64,000 bases of DNA, taken from Rhinopomastus cyanomelas (Eukaryota; Chordata; Aves; Bucerotiformes; Rhinopomastidae). Positions within the stretch are counted from its first letter, which is position 1. Every line of letters begins with the position of its first letter. Below are positions 61,001 to 64,000 of this stretch, in pieces. Location: contig VXBP01002815.1 of the NCBI GenBank assembly GCA_013400115.1, forward strand, positions 1,674,001-1,738,000. Direction: 5' to 3'. Made by a program: the position numbers and the translations under genes. A model generated the notes under the pieces. It was not told where the DNA came from, made no database searches, and was given only the letters and a program-made list of their open reading frames with translations.

Positions 61001-62705
61001 TTTGCCGCTTCTTTAGAGCTGGATCGCTGGAAGCGGTCCCGCTCGCAGGGGCGATGCTCTGCCTCTGGACTCGGCTTCAGCAAGTCCTTGGAGGCCAGGA
61101 ACTCCCTGCTCTCCGGAGAGCCCAGCCCTGGCCGGTTGAGGAAGGGCTCCGAGGTGACCTGTCTCTTCAGTGCCATGGAGTTCGCCCTGATCACCGAGCT
61201 CTTCTCCCGCAGAGCCTCCATCCTTTTGGCATCGCTGTGGCAAGAAAAGTCCTGGGACAAGAGCGTGCGGGAGGCATCTGCAAGGCAGCGCTCCGTGGGT
61301 GACTGCAGCACCCCCACCTTGCCAAGGTCCTTGTCCTTCATCTTGTTGTCCCGGGCCTGCGAGGCAATTTGGATGGGCCCGCTCCGCTCATCGTAGGCTT
61401 CGACTGAAGGCACGAAGGTGGGGGCGATGACTTTGTGCTCCCTCCCCAGCTCCTTGGCCGGTGGAAAGATGGTGTACATGCTGGAATGGACGGGCTGCGG
61501 AGGGAATGTTGTGGTCGGCGTCATCTTCCCCGGCTGCGAGGGGTGCGGGGACGGGCAGCTGCAGGAGACGTGCAAAGCACCCACGGAGGGCAGCAGGGGC
61601 TCCCCCCGCTTCAGCCGCTCAGCGTGGGCGTGCGCAGAAGGCCTCATGTTCTCATCGTGCCGAGCAGGATCCTTGGCACAGCGGTCCTGCTCAACGCCCA
61701 GGACCTTCAGCATGGGGTCCCCACCACCGTTACAGTTGCTGAGAGAAGAACTCTGCAGCGGGTTCTTGGACTTGGGTTCCCCACTGCTCACAGCCCGGTT
61801 TGGCAAGTGCTCGGCCAGGAACGGCGAGAGACGCTCGCCAACCTTCACCGCCTTCTCCACCACGCTCACTTTGCGCTCGCTGTCGGGCTTGGTGTCCTGC
61901 GTGAGGTCTACTACGCTGCGGGGCCGGGGCTCCTCCTTGGCCTTGCCCTCCTTTTTGGCAAAGGGCAGGGACAGGTCGCTGCGGCATGGCCGCTCCTTCC
62001 CGCCGGGGTCTTTCAGGCTTTCTTTCGAGCTCTTGTGCAGTTGCCCAAGGTCCTTCTCCCGGAGCAAAGTGCTCGATGTGTGGTTGCCCGCGGTCCTCGA
62101 GAGGGGAGGCTGAGGGTGCAAAGCAGACTGGCCCGCGTGGCTGGACAGGTAGAAGCCATCTGCAGAGCACAAGCAAACAGAATTACTGTGGGCCCCCAAC
62201 CCCTTCAGTCCTACACAGAGAGAGGCAAGAGGAGGCAAAATAGGACAGGAATGGTTTCAGGGCTGTCGCAAATACAGCCAGGGCCAGGGTAGGACCAGGG
62301 TAGAGGAGACCAGGCAGCTACCTCCACATGGCCCTTGATGCACACTGAGCCCTGCGATGCAGGAGCACATGGGGGCTTCAAGGAGGGCTCAGGTTTCCTA
62401 CAGCACAGCCTTTTGTACTGCTACCATCCCTGGAACCAACCCTGGGTGATAACCCCAAAGGGTTTGGTTTCTGCTCAACACCCCAGCACCCAGCAGCTCC
62501 AATAGCCAAGCAAGCCCAAGGGACAAGCCGAGCATCCCGTGGTGATCTAGGGGAAGGGTGTGCAGGGATCTAGACTCACCTTTTTGTGACTCAAAGAGGC
62601 TGTGCTGGCCCAGCTGAGCCAGGAGAGGGCTGCCAGCGCTGGGGGGTTCAAGGTGGCTCAGGGGAATGTACGAGGGGTAGAGCCCATTAGGCAGATGGGA
62701 AAAGC
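24887..62705 (-). CDS. TNRC18: Trinucleotide repeat-containing protein 18, 26 exons (5' end outside window)
   Basis: Twenty-six exons read from 62705 down to 24887 join with GT-AG sites and perfect phase. Together they give 8,525 nt and 2,840 residues plus stop. The chain begins at GFSHLPNGLYPSYIPLSHLE; the start codon and the first exon(s) lie to the right of the window. Landmarks (residues counted in this partial chain): Q-rich coiled-coil-like segment about 810-856, basic AT-hook-like GRPRKRK about 1430, acidic stretch about 1740-1765, Tudor-like region about 2067-2206, serine runs of 22 and 12 about 2570-2610, and a C-terminal BAH domain about 2695-2840. TNRC18 is a nuclear chromatin factor whose BAH domain binds H3K9me3 and supports silencing of endogenous retroelements in mammals. 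The paralogue BAHCC1 shares this layout. The exon peptides and the SLC29A4 neighbour favour TNRC18. Confidence 0.95.
25344..25424 (-). mobile_element. CR1 3' end fragment (antisense on +)
   Basis: It contains gaatcacagaaccatggaat, gggttggaaggggactccag and aggtcatctactccaaccc. It is broken by a second CR1 terminus that starts at 25425, so the two are adjacent or nested. Confidence 0.85.
25425..25720 (-). mobile_element. CR1 fragment (antisense on +), abutting the previous copy
   Basis: It starts with the terminal octamer pair atagaatcatagaatgg, then ttagagaggaccttaaaggt, ggttactcagggccccagcc and gggatggggctgctgcaact. A further piece (ccagcctgatcttgaatggc, gatggggcctccactacctc) near 25655-25710 may be a third fragment. 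It is in the last TNRC18 intron. Confidence 0.87.
26086..26322 (-). CDS. TNRC18: TNRC18 exon, BAH domain N-terminal half
   Basis: 79 codons, phase 0 at both ends. It encodes RRGMKGKARKLFYKAIVRGK, IGDCAVFLSAGRPNLPYIGR and VVRVKWFYHPEET, the core of the BAH module including the aromatic WFYHPEET strand. The donor is GGCAAG|GTAGG. Confidence 0.97.
26596..27890 (-). CDS. TNRC18: TNRC18 large exon with serine runs
   Basis: 1,295 nt encoding EEAALPEEKDQ to LWKWFGKPTQ. It includes a conserved VKLDHEGV-like stretch (LIKLDHEGVMSPKTKK), the acidic/serine segment, and HLPTTKELAKRQRLPSVENR just before the BAH domain. The polyserine DNA is at 26944-27057. It ends CCCACGCAG|GTAAAG. Confidence 0.96.
26944..27057 (-). 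repeat. TNRC18: Polyserine-coding tract (runs of 12 and 22 Ser)
   Basis: On the minus strand, 22 consecutive serine codons (26992-27057) are followed by A-S-S-T and 12 more (26944-26979). All six serine codons are used (TCC, TCT, TCA, TCG, AGC), except that AGT is not seen here. The tract is therefore not a pure trinucleotide repeat and should be fairly stable in length. The equivalent region of human TNRC18 is a longer serine run. Confidence 0.93.
28364..28528 (-). CDS. TNRC18: TNRC18 exon after the Tudor-like region
   Basis: It encodes the split Cys, then AEPSPALLVPSTKRRSRKSS, KDTGEGKEGATLGSEEP and KGKGRGRKPSVKAKA. This is a basic, nuclear-localisation-like segment (KRRSRK, GRGRKPS). The intron following it in the gene (27891-28363) shows nothing notable. 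Confidence 0.95.
28774..28890 (-). CDS. TNRC18: TNRC18 exon, Tudor-like strand region
   Basis: It encodes ALDLEEDGDLITVEFDDGDT and GRIPLSHIRLLPPDYKIQ. The DLITVEFDDGDTGRIPLSHI motif is the Tudor-like signature shared by TNRC18 and BAHCC1. The donor is CCAGT|GTGAGT. Confidence 0.97.
29088..29905 (-). mobile_element. CR1 LINE, ~820 bp (antisense on +)
   Basis: This is the longest CR1 copy here. It begins aatcacagagcattaggg, and runs through ctggaagggaccttgtatga, cttgtcctatcattagatgc, tcagcctctcctcatcaggg, ccagatgtggtctcaccagg and gcagagtagagggggaggag to cagcctgtccaggtcccact. It covers the 3' UTR and the end of the CR1 reverse-transcriptase frame region, heavily mutated with no intact frame. 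It sits in the TNRC18 intron 28891-30351, in the same transcriptional sense as the gene. Confidence 0.92.
30352..30460 (-). CDS. TNRC18: TNRC18 exon, Tudor-like region
   Basis: It encodes IIDVKPPSVRFLPEGTRIAA and YWSQQYRCLYPGTVVR. The segment TRIAAYWSQQYRCLYPGTVV begins the Tudor-like fold. It ends in phase 1 at CCGAG|GTAAGG. Confidence 0.97.
30811..30886 (-). CDS. TNRC18: TNRC18 short exon
   Basis: 76 nt encoding YRVVVEGERGNRPHIYCLEQ LLQEA, a very conserved vertebrate segment. The acceptor is GTTTCAG and the donor GAAGCG|GTATGT. Confidence 0.96.
31155..31272 (-). CDS. TNRC18: TNRC18 exon
   Basis: It encodes PRSCIIDKDELKDGLRVLIP and MDDKLLYAGHVKTVHSPD, leading into the Tudor-like region. 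The split Ile codon with the next exon restores SPDIYRVVV. The donor is GACAT|GTGAGT. Confidence 0.97.
31732..31873 (-). CDS. TNRC18: TNRC18 exon
   Basis: It encodes NRGKGGAVSKLMESMAAEED and FEPNQDSSFSEDENIPLSML. The acidic FSEDE patch is well conserved in the family. It starts in phase 0 after CTCCTGCAG. Confidence 0.97.
32651..32815 (-). CDS. TNRC18: TNRC18 exon
   Basis: 55 codons, phase 0 at both ends, encoding QRKKGKETPCC, PPGIPSSPSDVRVSLVNALS and the lysine-rich end KSKTKVKAKEVKKE. The acceptor is ATTTTTAG. The intron upstream in the gene (32816-33604) has nothing notable. Confidence 0.95.
33605..34047 (-). CDS. TNRC18: TNRC18 exon
   Basis: It encodes TEFEYTDSESEVKIRKKSPS, then the conserved DDDLWNRRRSERIFLHDA and a lysine-rich end (KGKERKELSK). 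It is bounded by CTAG and AGCAAG|GTGAGG. The middle portion is low-complexity and likely disordered. Confidence 0.95.
34048..35966 (-). other. TNRC18 intron, 1.9 kb
   Basis: I recognise no exon or mobile element. A run of AT-rich sequence at 35500-35590 (gcatgctataaatccc, acttaataaatattaataga) stands out from the GC-rich surroundings and may be a regulatory or scaffold-like element. Confidence 0.5.
35967..36206 (-). CDS. TNRC18: TNRC18 exon with acidic stretch
   Basis: It encodes SSSEEDEEEDEEEEEEAEDY, then ESGLGLLARFAASAMPSPIV and QLEAKQKAKKKEERQSLM. The acidic run is coded by mixed GAG/GAA/GAT. The LGLLARFAASA helix is a family signature. The donor is GATGG|GTGAGT. Confidence 0.96.
37380..37740. 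promoter_or_regulatory. Candidate conserved non-coding element in TNRC18 intron
   Basis: The island includes aaaatgagctggaatgaaca, ttattttcccgtgacattgg, gccagatttaattgttttaa and aattcctaactgcataaac, with homeodomain- and GATA-like words (cttatctg). It lacks repeats. Function is inferred from composition alone. Confidence 0.3.
41780..42010. promoter_or_regulatory. Candidate conserved non-coding element in TNRC18 intron
   Basis: It includes ggctcattaaaatgaccttt, catgattattatttaatgag and actgaagtactaatgacagg. These TAAT-rich words in unique sequence suggest a regulatory element, which is unproven. Confidence 0.28.
42655..43960. repeat. ~1.3 kb polypurine then GAAATAAAATAGTAA-type repeat block
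   Basis: From 42655 to about 43345 the + strand is almost all purine. It is built of degenerate units about 60-125 bp long with words such as agaaaggaaggaggaaaa, gaagaaaaagtatt and aaaacaaagtaaaaa. From 43390 to about 43900 it becomes a 10-16 bp repeat (gaaataaaatagtaa). It ends in AAT and TGG triplets near 43930-43955. In the TNRC18 transcript this is a giant U/C-rich tract. Frames on the minus strand (F/S/L-rich) are artefacts. Confidence 0.93.
44140..44272. promoter_or_regulatory. GC-rich island with YY1-like motifs beside a TNRC18 exon
   Basis: The sequence switches abruptly from AT repeats to CpG-rich DNA. It carries aaagatggccgc (44151-44162) and aaaatggc (44179-44186), both matching the YY1 core AANATGGC, plus an inverted ggccat at 44172-44177. 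YY1-type motifs in a CpG-rich island are typical of TATA-less promoters, so an intragenic or antisense start is possible but unproven. Confidence 0.35.
44273..44560 (-). CDS. TNRC18: TNRC18 exon (GC-rich, weak donor)
   Basis: It encodes TDSEEEDEGSLRDEWPAQPP, a variable alanine/proline-rich middle, then RKQPFCLLLREAEAGSSFSD and SSEDSFDQ. The ends match TNRC18 well; the middle is diverged and GC-rich. The donor ATCAAG|GTTACTAG departs from consensus after GT. Reading through it gives Gly-Tyr-stop. Confidence 0.94.
44561..46977 (-). other. TNRC18 intron, 2.4 kb
   Basis: I recognise no repeat family or exon here. It separates exons that join as SYSYN-TDSEEE. Confidence 0.55.
46978..47344 (-). 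CDS. TNRC18: TNRC18 exon
   Basis: It encodes QLKVKKKKVPSDQEQLASKL, DKALSLTKQDKLKSPFKFAD and SHSPAISEVSSYSY. It is lysine-rich and strongly conserved in TNRC18/BAHCC1. The donor is CTACA|GTAAGT, and the split codon gives Asn with the next exon. Confidence 0.97.
48147..48321 (-). CDS. TNRC18: TNRC18 exon
   Basis: It encodes LSKSLLLSEDSETGEGMKKR, HKGALPEEDEDVESSSGKMK and GRNQSWEEHDAAPGFSNE. The acceptor is GGCTTGCAG. The intron after it in the gene (47345-48146) shows nothing notable. Confidence 0.96.
48322..50209 (-). other. TNRC18 intron, 1.9 kb
   Basis: I recognise no exon or repeat family. It includes a short AT-rich patch (gtaaataaataatctttaag, about 48925-48950). Confidence 0.5.
50210..50338 (-). 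CDS. TNRC18: TNRC18 exon with AT-hook-like motif
   Basis: It encodes EKHDEKSRSLARRGPGRPRK RKLGSSALSPIKERGKSDSK. The GPGRPRKRK core is an AT-hook-type DNA minor-groove-binding motif. The acceptor follows a very long T-rich tract on the minus strand (50339-50560), and the donor is GGAAA|GTAAGG. Confidence 0.95.
50365..50560. repeat. A-rich low-complexity tract (polypyrimidine on the TNRC18 strand)
   Basis: The + strand words are aaacaaaacaaaacaaaaaa, caaagggaaacaaagaga and aagaaaaagggaaaaaaaaa. In the TNRC18 transcript this is a ~200 nt U-rich tract immediately upstream of an acceptor at 50339. Confidence 0.85.
50813..50949 (-). CDS. TNRC18: TNRC18 exon, coiled-coil-like
   Basis: It encodes MYSIKSAIENMDAMELDYRM and RLAELQRRYKEKQRELVKLQ RRRDS. 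The heptad-like charged helix is one of the best conserved parts of TNRC18/BAHCC1. The donor is TCCGA|GTAAGT. The intron before it in the gene (50950-51364) has nothing notable. Confidence 0.97.
51365..51537 (-). CDS. TNRC18: TNRC18 exon
   Basis: It encodes PESFPVRPTLESLLAASTHM, LMEVLSTPFMESLKTIRLPR and ELNPNKKYSWMQKKDEP. It ends in phase 0 at GAACCC|GTAAGT. Confidence 0.97.
52174..53121 (-). CDS. TNRC18: TNRC18 exon, long acidic/disordered
   Basis: 948 nt. It begins IPPGYPFQSLPPSFGRHYPY, has a long E/D/P-rich variable body, and ends SFLQGITLLSEIAEMELEKR KQEMQ. Both ends are conserved and the middle is fast-evolving. The donor is CAGA|GTAAGT. Confidence 0.95.
53615..54038 (-). CDS. TNRC18: TNRC18 exon, proline/serine-rich
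   Basis: It encodes ERLKASEQRVDMEEKVTKRS, PPPLSPRASPVSVLKAEVIQ, a proline-rich SHPSSPPPASPPPAPAIPPK segment and KKDLELEKEAAGPYQALFP. It starts in phase 0 after TGTGACAG. Confidence 0.96.
54706..54890 (-). CDS. TNRC18: TNRC18 exon, Q-rich helix
   Basis: It encodes ELMDRAPPLWPAMYPPTRSS, LQHAHQLQLLSHQQLLRQHE and LYILQQQAAHAMELQRSAQL. The glutamine/leucine-rich helix is likely a coiled coil. The donor is CTCGTG|GTACGT. Confidence 0.96.
55318..55464 (-). CDS. TNRC18: TNRC18 exon
   Basis: It encodes LGHPSLHQGMTPGFPPAMGG and SAYQFARDPQSGQLVVIPSE HLPHF. It follows a clean acceptor TCTTCTTCCAG. The donor is CTTCG|GTAAGG. Confidence 0.96.
55653..55858 (-). CDS. TNRC18: TNRC18 exon
   Basis: It encodes ESKELADFARIHPSSCATNG, LNSNLMVTGGPALTGSGRWS and PASHLAAHPWLPRTGSPSMW. 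Choosing the acceptor ATCACCAG gives the split Arg that joins KLLR to ESKELADF. The donor is CTACG|GTGAGT. Confidence 0.96.
56259..56361 (-). CDS. TNRC18: TNRC18 exon
   Basis: It encodes HGRSEDDCGDERSRHRDSHL and LAGRLERDQEKLL. The acceptor is CTCTTAG and the donor CTCAG|GTGAGG. It joins SLSLSSVKG on its 5' side and RESKELADF on its 3' side. Confidence 0.95.
57984..58440 (-). mobile_element. CR1 LINE, ~455 bp (antisense on +)
   Basis: It contains gaatggtctgggttggaagg, ccagaccaggttgcccagag, cctaatatctaatctaaacc, gctgctataaggtctcccca and aggagaggtgctccagactt. It has no intact frame. It is in sense with TNRC18 transcription. Confidence 0.93.
59748..60040 (-). mobile_element. CR1 LINE (antisense on +), left arm of an inverted pair
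   Basis: It starts at the octamers catagaatcatagaatg, then gggttggaagggacctcaaa, ggttgcccagagccccatcc, agcagccacaacctccctgg and aatctaatctaaatctccac. It ends abruptly at about 60040 against a CR1 of opposite orientation. Confidence 0.92.
60041..60278 (+). mobile_element. CR1 LINE (sense +), right arm of an inverted pair
   Basis: It contains aacggcctcaagttgtgccg, ggaggtttagactagacact, aacaggctgtccagggagat and gtaggtctcttccaacctta, ending aactctaattctaa. It lies only about 80 bp from the TNRC18 donor at 60356 and is antisense to the gene. Confidence 0.9.
60357..62159 (-). CDS. TNRC18: TNRC18 largest exon
   Basis: 1,803 nt encoding 601 residues, from GFYLSSHAGQSALHPQPPLS to DRDRSLSLSSVK. Family landmarks along it: VVDLTQDTKPDSERK, ERLSPFLAEHLPNR, VIAPTFVPSVEAYDERSGPI QIASQARD, KPFEMGNFATTQMAVLAAQH, AMQSLIKYSGSFAKET, GKKSPFGGLGNVK, KRDPERPESAKSFGRES and VRHLPVGIAVAVARQK. 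Most of it is predicted disordered. The acceptor is TGCTCTGCAG and the donor TCAAAG|GTAGGT. Long frames on the opposite strand are shadows. Confidence 0.97.
62580..62705 (-). CDS. TNRC18: TNRC18 5'-most exon in the window
   Basis: It encodes GFSHLPNGLYPSYIPLSHLE and PPSAGSPLLAQLGQHSLFES QK. It starts after the acceptor GTCTCTGCAG with two bases of a split codon, so an upstream coding exon exists beyond 64000. The donor is AAAAAG|GTGAGT. Confidence 0.96.
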
Positions 62706-64000
62706 CTGCAGAGACCAGGAAACAGAAGAGGAAAACACGTTTTAACGCCAGTGGCACAGTGCCTTGGAACAAGCCCCGCGGGAGTGCAGACTGTAGTGGC
62801 TGTCGGTCCTTCACACGCCAGGAGCGGCGACTGCAAGGACATGTGCGGCAAGGATGCGGGGTGGACCCCATCCCTGGTCACCCTTTGCACCTCTGAGTGG
62901 CTCTGACTTCACTGTGAATGGAGTGTGCTGCTTCCTGAGCAGGACCCTCGACCTGCAGGGTGGACTCTGGAATCATCCAGCTGATGAGATGTTTTATCAC
63001 AAGTCCAGTGAGCTGTGGGTGAGGCAACTCCCCAGTGAGTAGACCCTCACGCCAGCACAGCTTTGCTAGCACAGACCATCCCCACTGCAGGCTTTGGAAA
63101 AACTCAAGAGCAGAGAATCACAGACTGGTTTGGGTTGGAAGGACCTTTAGAGCTCACCCAGTCCCACCCCCTGCAGAAAGCAATGACATCTTCAGCTAGA
63201 GCTGGTTGCTCAGAGCCCCATCCAACCTGATTAGGGATGTTTCCTCTCAGGGAACCCCATCAGGCAGCTCACACACAGAGTAGTATCACATACTCAAAAC
63301 CAGCATCTTATCCAAAATGAAGGCAGAGCAGAGCAGAAAACCTGCCCACGAACAGATAGGAAAGCAGCGTGTTCCCACTGCCAGCAGTCTGGATAATGTC
63401 CTGGATGCTGGGCCAGGACCCCAGTATCACCCTCATGCAAATAACAATCATCAGCACTTCATCAGTGAACAGGATCGCCATCGCGGTGGCTTGGTACCAC
63501 AAGCTCTTGGCTACAAGCAGCAACTCCTCTGCAACAGTGCCACCAAATGGCATCCGCTCCCCACTACAAACCCCAAAGCTACGAGAACCACCATCGCAGT
63601 TGGAGCCATCACTTAAAAAATGAATAAACACCATCAGGACAGTCTGAAGGAACCAGTCAAACCCCTCCCCCCGCAACTCTACTCTCTTTCCCTCAGACCT
63701 CACTACCCACCAACTTCCCCAAAATTCAGCGACCCCACTGAAAAGCAACAGGTGAACAAGTCTGTTGAGAGTGCAGCATTCAGCTGGATCCAAACAACAT
63801 CACACCAAACCCCAAGTCCTCTTGGGAGGAGTTCAGTCCCCGAAGCTGCACGTGGAGCACCATCTGCGAGAGCTAGTCAATATTTCACATTATTTAGACA
63901 GCCGGGATCTCTTTCGCATACATGTTTGCATCCCGGCATATGTGTTTCACCGACGCGGTGCTCCGCACAGCTCCTGGCCCCGATCCATCGCCCGACAGCT
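62706..64000 (-). other. Part of a TNRC18 5' intron running off the window
   Basis: It holds one CR1 fragment (63108-63240). Near the edge (63870-63960) is AT-rich unique sequence with attatttagacagccgg, catacatgtttgcatcccgg and catatgtgtttcacc, possibly regulatory. No exon is seen. The upstream coding exon must lie beyond the right edge. Confidence 0.6.
63108..63240 (-). mobile_element. CR1 3' fragment (antisense on +)
   Basis: It contains gaatcacagactggtttggg, ttggaaggacctttagagct, ggttgctcagagccccatcc and aacctgattagggatg. It is truncated and in sense with TNRC18 transcription. Confidence 0.87.

Noticed and set aside
61435..62292. Long + strand open frame (285 codons) opposite the largest TNRC18 exon
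   Set aside because: It is the mirror of a 1.8 kb GC-rich coding exon whose minus-strand frame matches TNRC18. It has no family resemblance and its own frame has no splice or Kozak support.
24887..62705. BAHCC1 instead of TNRC18
   Set aside because: The paralogue shares the Tudor-like and BAH modules, but the exon peptides match TNRC18 more closely from my knowledge of the family, and the convergent SLC29A4 neighbour is the TNRC18 locus.

Overview
This window is vertebrate genomic DNA, almost certainly from a bird. The evidence is many truncated copies of the avian/reptilian LINE CR1, whose 3' ends carry the diagnostic ATTCTGTG/ATTCTATG octamers. The coding exons belong to two vertebrate genes, and the compact GC-rich introns (several of 75-130 bp) are typical of a bird microchromosome. 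There are no bacterial-style genes, CRISPR arrays or RNA genes that I can support. The species cannot be named from the sequence alone.

Layout. Positions 1 to about 14000 hold no exon I can recognise. This stretch contains scattered CR1 fragments, a 60-61 bp minisatellite with higher-order structure (8281-8815), a degenerate CCAT array (13640-13905) and several AT-rich islands with homeodomain/octamer-like words that look like conserved non-coding elements. About 14040-14440 is a CpG-rich block ending in a perfect splice donor, which I read as the promoter and non-coding first exon of SLC29A4. From 16693 to 20322 (+) lie all ten coding exons of SLC29A4 (plasma membrane monoamine transporter, ENT4/PMAT). 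They join in phase to an intact 527-residue protein. From 62705 down to 24887 (-) lie 26 consecutive coding exons of TNRC18. Every junction is phase-compatible, giving 2,840 residues that run from near the N-terminus to the stop. Only the first exon(s), encoding roughly the first 150-200 residues, lie beyond the right edge.

The two genes are convergent. Between their stops (20323-24886) are two CR1 copies, an unusual ~850 bp strand-asymmetric A/C tract, and a CpG-rich stretch that is probably TNRC18 3' UTR. The largest TNRC18 intron (36207-44272) holds a ~1.3 kb polypurine/AT repeat block followed by a GC-rich, YY1-motif-bearing island that abuts an exon with a weak donor. The order SLC29A4 (+) then TNRC18 (-) matches the human 7p22.1 arrangement, where WIPI2 lies on the other side of SLC29A4. 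No WIPI2 coding exon is visible here, though the first few kilobases could be its 3' UTR.

Function. SLC29A4 moves organic cations such as serotonin, dopamine and MPP+ across the plasma membrane. TNRC18 is a nuclear chromatin protein with AT-hook-like, Tudor-like and C-terminal BAH modules; its BAH module reads H3K9me3 in mammals and helps silence retrotransposons. The genes are neighbours by conserved synteny, not members of one pathway. I found no convincing novel gene system. The most interesting signals are structural: an inverted CR1 pair next to a splice donor, long strand-asymmetric low-complexity tracts, a possible intragenic YY1/CpG element, and the higher-order minisatellite.
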